Of a DNA stretch of 64,000 nucleotides, positions 1-17,305 are shown one piece after another. Position 1 is the stretch's first letter; every line of letters starts with the position of its first letter. The stretch is from NCBI RefSeq assembly GCF_040412425.1, contig NC_089741.1, positions 46,069,358 through 46,133,357 of the forward strand, read 5' to 3'. The DNA comes from Macrobrachium rosenbergii (Eukaryota > Arthropoda > Malacostraca > Decapoda > Palaemonidae). The translations under genes and the position numbers were made by a program. The notes beneath the pieces were generated by a model. That model had not been told where the DNA came from. It did not search any database and saw only the letters and a list, made by a program, of their open reading frames with translations.

Positions 1-280
1 AGTCCATTTATTCTTAAATTGTTTAGAGCTTAGAGTCCATTCATTCTTAAATTGTTTAGAGCTTAGAGTCCATTCATTCTTAAATTGTTTAGAGCTTAGA
101 GTCCATTTATTCTTAAATTGTTTAGAACATAGAGTCCATTCATTCTTAAATTGTTTAGAGCTTAGAGTCCATTTATTCTTAAATTGTTTAGAGCTGTGTG
201 TAAAATTGTGTATAAAGCTTGAGCTTAGAGTCTATTTATTCTTAAATTGTTTAGAGCTGTGTGTAAAATTGTGTATAAGC
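1..280. repeat. 33-bp minisatellite, cut by the window edge
   Basis: A unit beginning AGTCCATTTATTC repeats at 1, 34, 67, 100, 133 and 166, giving an exact 33-bp period with only a few substitutions (TTTATT/TTCATT and GAGCTT/GAACAT). From about 190 to 280 two longer variants follow, each carrying an extra GTGTGTAAAATTGTG block, so there is some higher-order structure. The array continues past the left edge of the window. A short ORF across it is a by-product of the repeat. Confidence 0.93.
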
Positions 281-728
281 TTAAGCTCTTTCCATTTACG
301 GTCTTCATCTCTCTTTACCTTCATCATTTATTTCATTCGACCACCTCGTTCTCATTTTGATAAATTGTTAAAAGCCACAGTTGTTTTATTCTTTTAAGGG
401 ATTATTTTCACGTTAAAAAACTGGATAAACTGTCTGAGAAGGTCTTACCAAACATCCACTTTGGTTTCAGAATTAATAACTATTTCCTTTGGAACAGGCT
501 CCTTTTATTTTACCAGGTTTTTCCACTTGGTTGTAGCTTAGATAGAAATATTAATAAAAAATATTATACCCCAAAAGAATTCTTTGTTACAGAAAGGTAC
601 ACAGAAAACGTGTTACGAAATATTCACTTTGATTTCAGAATTAATCATTTATCCTTTGGGATAGTCGTCTTTTATTTTACATTTTATTTCTTTTGGTGTG
701 GTGTCGCATAGATAGCAATATTTCTAAT

Positions 729-1143
729 AAAAACAAGTCAAATTAAGCCAAAGTTTCTTCGGCGCAATCGAGTTTTCTGTACAGCCGCTACAGCGTATCA
801 TCAAGGCCACCGAATACAGACCTATCTTTTGGTGGTCTCGGTATAATGCTGTACGAGCCGTGGCCCACGAAACTTCAACCATGGTCCAATGGTGGTCTGT
901 CCTATATCGTTGCCAGAAGCACAATTATGGCTAATTTTAACCTTGAATAAAATAAAAACTACTGAGGATAGAAGGCTGCAATTTGGTATGTTTGATGATT
1001 GGAGGGTGGATGATCAAGATACCAATTTACAGCCTTCTATCCCCAGTAGTTTTTAATATCTGAGGGCGGACAGAAAAAAGTGCGGAGGGCAGGGCAGACA
1101 AAGCCGGCACAATAGTTTTCTTTCACAATAGTTTTCTTTCTTT
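729..1143 (-). repeat. Interspersed hairpin-bearing repeat (family A), copy 1
   Basis: This ~400 bp element recurs at 5171-5556 and 9818-10210 in the opposite orientation. Shared landmarks are AAACAAGT next to a TTCTTCGGCGCAATCGAG block, a GGCCACCG/GGTGGTCTCGG stretch, an inner hairpin and a terminal TAGTTTTC/GAAAACTA motif. The hairpin arms here are about 954-988 and 1018-1055, with a TTTGATGATTGGAGGGTGG loop. The right end duplicates the string CACAATAGTTTTCTTT. No coding capacity is seen. It looks like a non-autonomous mobile element of a type I associate with decapods. Its transposition class is unresolved. Confidence 0.8.
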
Positions 1144-3526
<2,383 letters not shown>

Positions 3527-3670
3527 ATTATGACTCTAAAATATAATGTGAAAATATGACCTTATGTGACCCATGAACTAATTTCATTTATCTCTTCCAT
3601 AAATACATTTTTGGAGGGTTCTTTGAAGATGCAAGTGAATTCTTCCAAAGGTCAGTGGCAACTTTTGAAG

Positions 3671-3673
<3 letters not shown>

Positions 3674-3744
<71 letters not shown>
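3674..3744. repeat. (TC)n microsatellite
   Basis: About 35 uninterrupted TC units. An ORF with a Leu-Ser run across it is spurious. Confidence 0.97.
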
Positions 3745-3749
<5 letters not shown>

Positions 3750-5170
3750 AATTTCTCTGATTTGAATTTTTACCTCCTGAGAGAAATTTTCATTGTATCA
3801 TGAAGACTAACATTTATGTTAATACAATATTAGTATGTTAAACGCGTTTAACTTTAAATTCTTTAAAATATATTATCTTCCCCTTTCAGGACGATAATTC
3901 ATTATACGTTGAGATATATATAAATACCATTAAAAATATGGTGGAAAATGTTGTTTAAGAGAAAGCGCTAATGAAAAAAATAGAATTGAGATTAAAAGTC
4001 CATTAACACCTGCTGCTAAAGTAGTTTTTATTTTATTTATTTTCTTTTTTTTACATTTTTTCTGGTTCCCTTTGTTTCTAGGAGAAGGAGAAGAACCTCC
4101 TTCTCTCATAATGATATGAACCCCAAAATAAATTCTTACCAACTAAAAGAATGCTAGCAGTGAGCAGCAAATGAATCTCCATCTTTATTAGCGACCTTTT
4201 TAAAATATTTCTCTTATTACTGTAAAATTAATAAGAGAAATTTGATTGCCATTGCCTTCCCCATGTGACTAATAAACGAGAATTTTCAGTCTGATTTTGA
4301 CTGTAAGAATTCCTCATTTGCATCGTACTGTAATTATGAAAATTATTTGAGAGGAAAGAGTTAATTAGTTTTTATTTGCGTAGAAGAGGTCCCTTTTGCT
4401 GAAGCTTCTAAACATCGTTTTTACTTTAGTATTTCGCTTTTTTGTTCCAGTGCTGCTTAATGAGCAAACAAGAGTGCTTTTGCTATTTTTATTCTATTTC
4501 TGTACAGAGAAAAATTTTTAAATACGGGCATCTAGTTGAATTGACGCTAGTACACATAATTCACTTTCGGTTTAAGTATTCATAAAATTAAATAAAAGCA
4601 TTTTCATGTCATAAAAACAACGAAAATATGCTTAATCTTCTTCAGTACAGTTGAATTTCGGGAAATCTTTGTGAGTCCCCACCCCCCCAAAAAAAAAAAA
4701 TTCCACACGTTACTGACGTACCCGAGAGTTGCATTCCTTGTAGCTTATCGCGGTAATCTATTTTTTTTTTTAGGACCCTTTTTTTAATATTCATCATCTT
4801 CACTCTGCAAAAAAATAAGAAAGATGATAATCAAACTTGGAAGTCTGCTGGCACCAGAGACTTTGCCCATACGCCCTTGAAGTCAAATACCTTTCAGTTT
4901 TGGCTAAACTTGATCCACGCTACATAAAAATATCTTTAGGTTTTCATGGCAGAAGACTTACAACTCCTAGTAATTTTTAAAGTAATATAGCTTTAATTTT
5001 TCAGTAGGATTAATCCAAGCTACTAAAAGAATAGAAGAATATGTTTAGTTTCATGGCAATACACCTTCAGTATCAAGGAACCGATTTGATCGTTTGACAA
5101 AATTCGTGTTGATGAATATAACTTGGAAAAAATATTTTCGTTGCCTGTTTCTTTACATTTCATTCCTTTT
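3745..5170. other. AT-rich intergenic DNA
   Basis: No gene, recognisable repeat or RNA was seen. Short homopolymer tracts (C8 followed by A10 near 4682, T10 near 4763) are the only notable structure. Confidence 0.5.
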
Positions 5171-5556
5171 TAGTTTTCTGTAAAAGAAAACTATTGAGAT
5201 GTATATTAGTCTGTCCGTCCGCACTTTTTCTGTCCGCCCTCAGATCTTAAAAACTACTGGGGCTGGAGGGCTGCAAATTGGTATCTTGATCATCCACCCT
5301 CCAATCATCAAACATACAAAATTGCAGCACTTTAGTCTCAGTAGTTTTTATTTTATTTAAGGTTTAATTTAGCCATGACCGTGCGTCTGGCACCGCTATA
5401 GGTGCCAGCAACACAGGCCACCACCGGGCTGTGGCTGAAAGGTTCATGGGCTGCGGCTGAGAGTTTCATGAGCCGTGGATGAGAGTTTCATGCAGCATTT
5501 TACTCTACAGAAAACTCGATTGCGCCGAAGAAACTTCGGCGCATTTTTTACTTGTT
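5171..5556 (+). repeat. Interspersed hairpin-bearing repeat (family A), copy 2
   Basis: This is the reverse orientation of the copy at 729-1143. It opens with TAGTTTTCTGTAAAAGAAAA, itself a small palindrome, then GTCTGTCCGTCCGCAC. The inner hairpin spans about 5248-5350 (arms from AAAACTACTGGGGCTGGAGG to CTCAGTAGTTTTT). It ends in a GCGCCGAAG...CTTCGGCGC stem followed by ATTTTTTACTTGTT. An ORF beginning inside it and running to 5825 is not supported as a gene. Confidence 0.82.
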
Positions 5557-6065
5557 CATTCTTTCCTGCTTTAAAAATATCGCTCGATGACGGCTACAGA
5601 ACTCGTGTTGATGTCAACGACCAAGTCTATAGCTGCATTTCGTTTGATCTGGCGAAGTTTTTTGTTTTCTGTGTAATTAAAAGCAAAAGCAAAAAGAAGT
5701 GGAGAACTCAGCTTGACTGGATTACAAACATAAAAGTTATACGCACTCACCTCAGTTCACTCTCCTTTGAAGAAACAACCAGCAAAACATTCGGGAGATT
5801 CGTGACACTTCTTGATCCTCCTTAATCGTCTTCCATCTCCTCCTGCGGTGCTTTTTTCCCCCCCGACGTCTCTTGCCAACAGTATTGGATCCCCTACCTC
5901 AGCCTTTCTTATCACATCCACGCGAGTCCCTAGGACGGCTCCCCCCATTTGCCTCTCTTCAAATGGAGTGCTGCCTCTCCTTCTCAACTTTTTATTTTTT
6001 CTCGTGTCCCCAAAGGAAAGGGCGGAGATGCATCTGAGTAATGACTTTGGACGAACCAGATCAGT

Positions 6066-6068
<3 letters not shown>
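5557..6068. other. GC-richer region, open on both strands
   Basis: Between about 5750 and 6060 both strands carry ORFs (76 codons minus, 105 codons plus) over a locally GC-rich, CpG-containing sequence. The minus frame looks somewhat protein-like (Arg/Gly-rich, ending in CFAGCFFKGE). It has no recognisable domain, no matching splice structure that I could verify, and an equally open antisense frame. It is recorded as unexplained rather than as a gene. Confidence 0.3.
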
Positions 6069-6114
<46 letters not shown>

Positions 6115-6335
6115 AGGATCGACGTATGACGTAAATATGTTTTTATCCGCGTTATTTTAATCTTGTATTTTTTTTTTTTTTTTTACGAAATCTACAGGGA
6201 CGTACGGTATCGTCTGTGTTTCTTCATTTACTGATTTACTTTAGTTTTCGTTTACAGAGAATGCATTACTTATGGTGATGAATATTTTTGGGATCTGGAA
6301 TGTTGCTTTGCGATTTGTTGATGTACACTTTCAAA

Positions 6336-6392
<57 letters not shown>
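6069..6392. repeat. (AG)n and (CT)n microsatellites in inverted arrangement
   Basis: A 44-bp (AG)n tract at 6069-6112 is followed 225 bp later by a 55-bp (CT)n tract at 6338-6392. Each is the reverse complement of the other, so single-stranded DNA or a transcript could pair them into a long stem. The spacer holds a T-run near 6169-6184 and nothing else recognisable. Confidence 0.95.
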
Positions 6393-6399
<7 letters not shown>

Positions 6400-7354
6400 G
6401 AGCGTGCATTTATTTTAGTAAATGCTAAAGACAATGACCATCTTTGTGAAGAAGTGCTATAGAGCAAAACAGTGAAGATACAAAGTGGGAGCTTTTGTAA
6501 AAGTTATGAAGAGAAATGAAACAAAGACAGCTTACGTAGGGATCGATAAACACAGCATTCTTCGTGTTAAGAAACTATACGTCACAATTACAAAACTCGG
6601 CCACTGCTGAAATCAATAACATCAAGAAAACTTGAAGAAATTGCGAAGTTAGGAATGAAAGATGAAGGGTTCACAATTGTCAAAAATATACTATAAATGA
6701 ACCAGGACCGTTTTTTGTTGATGGCCTGAGAAGAATATTAAACAAAAAAGATTAAATTTTTCAGCCTCAGTAGTCTGTACATCAAGCAGAAATAAATGGC
6801 ATACTTTATATTGACACGTGCATATATTTTGTGCTTGCTTATGTATATCATACGTACGAGAACATTTGTATTTCATCAATAACATTATACCATTAGTGTA
6901 GTAAATTTTTTAATTAATCAGCAAAGTTGCCGGATACAACTGATAATCCTGAAAAAAATTGAAATTATTCCCTTAATAAGAAATTCGTTTTTATATTGCT
7001 CATTGATTAGTATCAGCGGTGATATGGCATCGAAAAATTTTAGGATTACGCAATGAATCAAGTGGTATATCTTATTTGATAATATTTTTCAAAGGCGGTA
7101 TCCTTTCCTTAGGTACAAAATGAGAGAAAACACGTTCACCATCCATGCCCAAATCCTTGCCATTAGCAGATTGGAACCTGTGATCGCTGGCAGACGTCCG
7201 AGTATGATATTTGTAAAAGTTATTTCCGTCTTTTTCGCTTTTGTGGGCGACTTTAAAAGCAGAAGCGTATGTGTCTGGACCAAGCACAGTGTAAATATTT
7301 TTTTAAATAGTATATAATATACAATAGTAGACGCGAGTGAGTGAGTGTACAGGG

Positions 7355-7358
<4 letters not shown>
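6393..7358. other. Anonymous intergenic DNA
   Basis: No coding exon, repeat family or RNA gene was recognised here. Confidence 0.5.
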
Positions 7359-8825
<1,467 letters not shown>

Positions 8826-8885
<60 letters not shown>

Positions 8886-8967
8886 GCTCAGCTCCTCCTA
8901 ATTGCTGTGTATTCGTACCCTTACAACCAACTTCTTTAATGAGAGTTCTGTCTTGCTTACAACGAAT

Positions 8968-9039
<72 letters not shown>

Positions 9040-9057
9040 ACATCATTCAGCATTTGC

Positions 9058-9107
<50 letters not shown>
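8826..9107. repeat. Cluster of three (CT)n microsatellites
   Basis: CT tracts occupy 8826-8882, 8969-9034 and 9061-9107, separated by short unique spacers. The 126-codon ORF through them is dominated by Leu-Ser repeats and is not a gene. Confidence 0.96.
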
Positions 9108-9113
<6 letters not shown>

Positions 9114-9817
9114 TTTTGTATACATGACGACTTACTTCCTGAAAAAAAAAGAAACAAAACGAAATCAAGTCGTTTTTGTTTAAAATGGAAATAAAGTCTT
9201 GGGAGTTTTTATATGTGCAGTACATTTTATCTCGGGAACGACTATTTTAAGCCCATTTTTTCCAAAGCTGGTTCCCATTTCATATACGGCTAAGTAAACG
9301 AAATGGTCAGAGCTCCAGGATTTTTTATTTTTTTTATTTTTAGCCTGAGTCTTCATTCACATAAAAAAAAAGATCCCTGGACCCAACTCTGTACATATAT
9401 ATGTAAATCGACGCGCTCCCATTACTGCCAGGGCCTAAGAAGAAGAGGATAAAAAAAAAAAAAAATACAGCGGAGGTTTAATGGAAACTGGTTTTTTTAC
9501 GTGAAGGGAGACATCTTCGTGAGGCGCCGTTTCATTTGGTACTCTTTGTTATTATATTCCTGTTTCCCAAACTGCGAGAATAGAGTTAATATTTAGTATG
9601 TGTAAATACTATTCATTTGTCTTTTTATTTCCCTACACAGCTGTCTAGTAAATTCTTTTTAGATGTAACTTAAATTTTCATTGATGGAACCCATCTATTT
9701 GTTTGTATGTTTTCCTTAGAAACTAAACTCTTTATTCGTTTTAAAACTGGTCTTTTTAATTGTGGAAACTGTATTTTTATTGTTCTGCTTCACCACGAAG
9801 TAGTGTAATTTAATTAT
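9108..9817. other. Anonymous intergenic DNA
   Basis: No gene was seen. The segment contains several A or T homopolymer runs (near 9142, 9362 and 9452). Confidence 0.5.
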
Positions 9818-10210
9818 TAGTTTTCAAAAGAAACTATTTTTCCGGCTTTGTCTGTCCGTCTGCACTTTTTTCTGTCCGCCCTCAGAGCTTAGAAACCTGC
9901 CGAGGCTAGAGGGCTGCAAATTGGTATGTTGACCATCCACCTCCAATCATCAAACATGCCAAATTGCAGCCCTCTAGCCTTCAGTAGATTTTATTTTTAT
10001 TTAAGTTTAAAGTTATCCATAATCGTGCTTCTGGCAACTATATAGGATAGGCCACCACCGGGCCGTGGTTAAAGTTTCATGGGCCGCGGCTCATACAGTA
10101 TTATACCGAGACCACCAGAAGATAGATCTATTTTCGGTGGCCTTGATTATACGATGTACAGAAAACTCGACTGCGCTGAAGAAACTTTGGCGCATTTTTT
10201 ACTTGTTTTT
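9818..10210 (+). repeat. Interspersed hairpin-bearing repeat (family A), copy 3
   Basis: Same orientation as the copy at 5171-5556. It has TAGTTTTC...GAAACTA at the left end, GTCTGTCCGTCTGCAC, an inner hairpin at about 9888-9991 (arms CTAGAGGGCTGCAAATTGG and CCAAATTGCAGCCCTCTAG), GGGCCGTGG and GGTGGCCTTGATTATACGA. The right end is GCGCATTTTTTACTTGTT. The hairpin arms are better preserved here than in copy 2. Confidence 0.82.
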
Positions 10211-10581
10211 ATATGACCTCAAGTTTCTTTCGCAATAGCTATCACTTTGTCAGTTATCTCTCAACGCAGCCATCTATAGTATTTCTGTTTAGAGGTGATC
10301 TAAATTTCCTTTTTGAAAATTTGCAAGATTTTTGCTTAATCTGTCATAACCCTTAGTTGCTCTTAAATTTGTTAATGAGGCACGTTTCAGGAAAATAACT
10401 AGGGCCACGTTTCGCAAATCCAGTAAGAAAGTTTTCATTGAGATGTTATGAGCTAAAGATAATTTGTCGAGGTGATTTAGGCATACATGAAGAAAAAGGA
10501 ACGCTGAATTTTACAGTAATATGTGGATTACCAAATATAGCAACCAACATAGTCTGGGTTTAAAGTGTAATGAATCCCGTA

Positions 10582-10880
10582 AGGGGCTAGTACCGTCAAT
10601 GCACCTCATGCGGTGCACTGTAGGCATTGCTTAAGGTTCTTTGCAGCGTGCCTTTGGCCCCTGCTGCAACCCATTTCGTTCCTTTTACTGTACCTCCATT
10701 CATATTCTCTTTCTTCCATCTTACTGTCCACCCTCTCCTAACAAGTGATTCATAGTGCAACTGCTTTGAGGTTTTTCTCATGTTACACCTTTCAAACCTT
10801 TTACTGTCAATTTCCGTTTCAGCGCTGAATGACCTCATAGGTCTCAGTTTTTGGCCTTTGGCCTAAATTCTATATTCAAC
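10582..10880 (+). repeat. SINE-like interspersed repeat (family B), copy 1
   Basis: A ~300 bp unit starts GGGGCTAGTACCGTCAATGC and contains a CACCTCATGCGGTGCACTG palindrome, a pyrimidine-rich middle (CCTTTTACTGTACCTCC) and a 3' module GAATGACCTCATAGG plus GGCCTTTGGCCTAAATTC. Related copies lie at 12352-12618 and 58869-59180, with a diverged reverse copy at 32757-32982. It has no coding capacity; a minus ORF across it is spurious. I associate this family with decapod genomes but give no family name. Confidence 0.82.
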
Positions 10881-10948
10881 TCGGCTAAAGCGTCATGAGA
10901 AGTAAATCACGACATTCAGAGCAGTAATGGTTAACGTAATTGTTAACA

Positions 10949-10949
<1 letters not shown>

Positions 10950-11007
<58 letters not shown>
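10950..11007. repeat. (TTA)n trinucleotide microsatellite
   Basis: About nineteen TTA units in an uninterrupted run. Confidence 0.97.
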
Positions 11008-11008
<1 letters not shown>

Positions 11009-12351
11009 ACCCAATTCAGTTCAGCATGTCGGACCACAGTTTGTATCTGGTTAATATAATATAGAATTTGCATGACTTCGATATATCGTTTCCATATTAC
11101 TTTGAGTATTCTTAGCTCCAGTTGAAACACACAGCGACAGTTTCTAAGAATCTAAGTAATTTATTTTATCTCGATTTAACGATATGGAAAGAGTTTATTT
11201 TATTCTTTAACTACTTTTCTAGTACGAAATATCAATGAAGTTTAGAAACAGTTTATCGCCATTTTAATTAAAAGTCATTATATTGCCTCTGCATCTTTTA
11301 TCAATGTCTCATAGACCCAAAAATAAGTTGGGAATAAAATGATCAACTTGAAAGCCGGAATGAAATGCGTGCGTGTCTAATCTTAGTTCATGGCCTAAAA
11401 ACAGAACGTTTGAAGCATCAAAAATTCTATGAACTGTTGCAGGATTTGCTATTACAAATAGAAGTATTTGTGTTTGGGAATTGTTCTATTTCCAGCTGGT
11501 ATTTATTTCTAGAAATGATGATCATATTGGATGCATCAAAATTTATCTTTTATTCTTTTCGATACTTTTTTTTTTAAAGCGGTAAAATTAAATACTGCCC
11601 GGATGATTTACACTATGTATCAGTGCTTCAATTTTTTCATTGTTTTAATCACGTTTCTTTTCAAACATAATGAAGTATAATAGTCTAATAGAAATGTTCA
11701 TTGCAATTCAGTCGTTCCGTGATACATCAACAAATATAAAAGAACCGAAAGAATAAACCTATAGAATAAAAATAATTAACCATTGACCTATGAAAAGCTT
11801 GCGGGCATTAATCATTTTACGTTTGCTTTTCATTTACTACAATAATTAATGCAGCCGTCTAGGTCAGTTATTGATAAAATTTCATTCGTTTTTCCTATAA
11901 TAAAAATGTCATGAAATAGTTATGATAAAAATGTCATGAAATATTATAGCTACCCACCGGATATTCATTTTTAAAAATTAGGCTTTTGATTCTGAATGAC
12001 GCTAACAGTTCAAGACTGAAATCTGTACAAAGGCGACAAAAATCTCCCAAATAAAGATAAGCTTTTAATCGTGAATTGGAATCATGTTCGGTTAACTCAA
12101 GAACGATCTCTCAGCTAACAAGTAACTGTTGCTTACTCATTTCTCTTCCGAATAGATTTATTACAAGTGATGTTGCTAGCATTTATGACGATGTACATTT
12201 ATTCCGGAGAGTGTTTTGTAATTGTTCTGTGGATTGTATTTTACGGGTCATTATGCAACACTACCGGTTTTAGTATTAAGAAACAGACTTTGATAAAGAA
12301 GAACTGATTCTGTTCACATCAGTCTTGTATATTCTCCCGTAACTCCTTCGT
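11008..12351. other. AT-rich intergenic DNA
   Basis: No gene was recognised. A 19-bp string (GATAAAAATGTCATGAAAT or a one-base variant) occurs twice close together near 11900-11945. Small ORFs at 11365 and 12076 show no recognisable motif. Confidence 0.5.
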
Positions 12352-12618
12352 AGGCGGGGGTTAGTGCCGTCAGTGCACCTCACGTGATGCACTGTAGGCA
12401 TTAATTAAGGGTCTTTGCTTCGTCCCTTTGGTCCCTAGCTACAGCCTCTCTCGTTCCCTTTACTGTACCTCCGTTCATATTCTTTCTTCCATCCGACTTT
12501 CCACCCTCTCTAACATTTGTTTGTTTCTTAGTGCAACTGCGAGGCTTACCTCCTGTTACACCTTTCAAACCTTCTTACTGTCAGTTTCCATTTCAGCTAA
12601 ATTCTATACTCTGTTCTA
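12352..12618 (+). repeat. SINE-like interspersed repeat (family B), copy 2
   Basis: Matches the copy at 10582-10880 from the GTTAGTGCCGTCAGTGCACC start through the pyrimidine-rich middle. It lacks the ~40 bp GAATGACCTCATAGG...GGCCTTTGGCC module: TTTCAGC runs directly into TAAATTCTATACTC. This is an internal deletion relative to copies at 10582 and 58869. Confidence 0.78.
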
Positions 12619-12975
12619 CTCTATTCTCTCGTAACTTGAGGGCAGTAATCATTACGTTTCCTTATTTTATTTGTGTTGATTGACAATATTATTGGGAGGT
12701 AATACGCAGCAAAAGAGGACAACGTACATTAATCAAAACTTTTGGCAACTAACTTAAAAATGGTCACGAGTAAGTCCCGTTCCTAGGCCTTTCCGGGGCT
12801 GGGACTCAGCGCCAAGAAATTTATTTAAGAACTTAAAGTTTGTCAGTAGTTCCGTTTAAGTTCTTGTGCAAAATATATTCCATAGAGAAAAACGCTATTT
12901 CCTGAACATTCATACGTTTTTGTAGAGCCATATTCTTTTAACACCTCTCCGGAATGGAACATAAAGTTGTCTTTG

Positions 12976-12978
<3 letters not shown>

Positions 12979-13073
<95 letters not shown>

Positions 13074-13079
13074 TCATAT

Positions 13080-13110
<31 letters not shown>
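12979..13110. repeat. (AT)n plus (CA)n compound microsatellite
   Basis: AT units run from 12979 to about 13072 with one GT interruption, then CA units from 13088 to 13110. The tract directly abuts the 5' side of the LINE fragment that follows. Confidence 0.96.
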
Positions 13111-14006
<896 letters not shown>

Positions 14007-14174
14007 CACTGTACATATAAACTAAATAATGTGTGTGCGCGCATGTCGTTATGTGGTTTGATTGGAAGTGTGTTTATTCGATAAAGTAAACAAAACAGAA
14101 TTACATTGAAAAAGTTTTTCAGTAGTGCAACAACTGTAGATTGTGAAATATGAAGAGCTTGGAAGTTTTCCACA

Positions 14175-14177
<3 letters not shown>

Positions 14178-14234
<57 letters not shown>
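14178..14234. repeat. (CT)n microsatellite
   Basis: Uninterrupted CT run, the first of three within about 500 bp. Confidence 0.96.
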
Positions 14235-14240
<6 letters not shown>

Positions 14241-14350
14241 GGTAAGGGATTCCTAACAAGTTTTAATGGAACTGGAAGATTCCTTTGTCCTATTGGTGGA
14301 CCGCAAGAAAAATCTGTCCTGCGTATATTGGATGAACTAGGCGCCCCCTC

Positions 14351-14352
<2 letters not shown>

Positions 14353-14404
<52 letters not shown>
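14353..14404. repeat. (CT)n microsatellite adjoining SINE 5' end
   Basis: CT run that directly precedes the tRNA-derived SINE. Confidence 0.95.
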
Positions 14405-14406
<2 letters not shown>

Positions 14407-14640
14407 CTGTTGGCCCAGCGTTCGACTCTCCTACCGGCCAATGAAGAATTAGAGGAATTTATTTTTGGTGATAGGAATTCATTTCTCGTCATAATGTGGT
14501 TCGGATTCCACAATAAGCTGTAGGTCCCGTTGCTAGGTAACCAGTTGGTTCTTAGTCACGTAAAATAAATCTAATCCTTCGGGCAAGCCCTAGAAGAGCT
14601 GTTAATCAGCTCAGTGGTCTGGTTAAACTAAGATATACTT

Positions 14641-14642
<2 letters not shown>
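14405..14642 (+). mobile_element. tRNA-derived SINE, 5' end truncated
   Basis: The segment begins CGCTGTTGGCCCAGCGTTCG; the CGTTCGACTCT string fits a pol III B box (consensus GGTTCGANTCC). No A box remains, because the (CT)n tract occupies its expected place. The body contains GGTTCGGATTCCACAATAAG, TAGGTCCCGTTGCTAGGTAA, AATCTAATCCTTCGGGC and TCAGCTCAGTGGTCTGG, a sequence I recognise as a widespread decapod SINE body. A second CT tract starts immediately after it at 14643, so the element is bracketed by the same simple repeat. No protein is encoded. Confidence 0.8.

Positions 14643-14691
<49 letters not shown>
14643..14691. repeat. (CT)n microsatellite at SINE 3' end
   Basis: CT run directly following the SINE body; it may derive from the SINE's simple-repeat tail. 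Confidence 0.95.
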
Positions 14692-15961
<1,270 letters not shown>

Positions 15962-16079
15962 CTCTTCTAAAAGAGGTATCTCATCCAAAATAAAGAGTCT
16001 ACAGTAAAGAAAAACAGACGAACAAACAAATATAATTCTGAGACAACTAGCCATCATTCACCATTTTGGAGATGATAGT

Positions 16080-16620
16080 GAAGGATAAATAACGTCTGGT
16101 GGATGGATTATAGGTCGTGAGTGGAAGACGGATGGATGAAGGAGTTGAAAGAATGGAAGGAATTGGATGAAGTGGTCAGGTTGTGGACAGGAAATTGAAG
16201 GAACACGTCGAAGGTAGAAAAAAAAGGAGACAAAAACAGATAAATGAAGGGTGGAAAGGAAAGAAAAGAGAATAAATGAAATGGAGAGGAAACCCGAATC
16301 AGTCGGCTACAAAGGGAATGACACTTGGGTGAATGAATAGGAGAGGAAAAATAAATGACTGGGTTAAGAGAAAGAAAAAAAAACTGATGAACGGACTGGA
16401 GAGGAGAGAGAACGAACGTGTGAGGTAAAGGAAAGAAGTTGAATAAAGGGTTGGAGAGAGAGAGAGAGAGGTAACACGATCGAAACAGTTCAGAGATGAA
16501 AGAAATTGGACAAACGGATCAGAAGAGAAAAATGAATTAATAGTTTCAGATGAAGGAAAGAGATTGGAGGAAAGGATTGTGTAACTCGAAAGAAGAGAAG
16601 AACATGGATAAGAGACAATA
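16080..16620. repeat. Long purine-rich (GGA/GAA) cryptic repeat
   Basis: About 540 bp are strongly purine-skewed on the plus strand with imperfectly repeated GGATGAA, GAAAGAA, GGAGAG and AATGAA words. No period is exact. This looks like a decayed simple-sequence array. No ORF of interest is present. Confidence 0.7.
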
Positions 16621-17182
16621 GAGGTGAAGGTGAATTTTGCACACGGTACCCGTTTGCAAATTCCTGAGATGTAGCCTATGCTAGTATTGCACCAGCCCTG
16701 GTTTTTTTGCCATGCCTCTAGGTCAAGTTAGGTTGGATTAGTGTAAGTCTTATTAGTAAAATCAGAAGAATTTGGGAGTGGGAAACATAATGAGATTAAT
16801 TTCAAGAAAATTCTGTGGTTAGTTTTTAAGATATGGCGTCCCGCTTTTTTCAGGGAAAGGTACTCGGTTTCATCTAGGGAAAATGCTACCCGTTTCACCT
16901 TGCGTTTTTTTGCTGAGAATCTCTCCTCTAACGTTTTATTAACACGTATATTTTCATGTTTTATCATATGACTCTTTCTCATAAGGCATTGTGTTAATAG
17001 AATCACTTTTCAAAATGTCTTTCTCCCATATTTTGGCTGTTTCTTTGTCTTTCAGTTTCTCTTATTCGTGTCATACCCGGTCGTGGTTTGTTTAATCTTG
17101 TATTTTGTGTGCTTTTGTAACAAGGAAGCACTACTTAGGCAAAATGAATTACTAACAGCAACTGTTGTGCTGAAATTTGTCT

Positions 17183-17186
<4 letters not shown>

Positions 17187-17254
<68 letters not shown>

Positions 17255-17263
17255 GTATATATA
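17187..17263. repeat. (AT)n microsatellite
   Basis: AT units with two GT interruptions near the right end. Confidence 0.95.
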
Positions 17264-17305
17264 CAGGTATTAACCCGGTATGTATCCACCTACGCGTCTC
17301 CTCCA

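Noticed and set aside
10596..10838. 80-codon minus ORF
   Set aside because: It lies entirely inside a SINE-like repeat and is not preserved as an open frame in the other copies.
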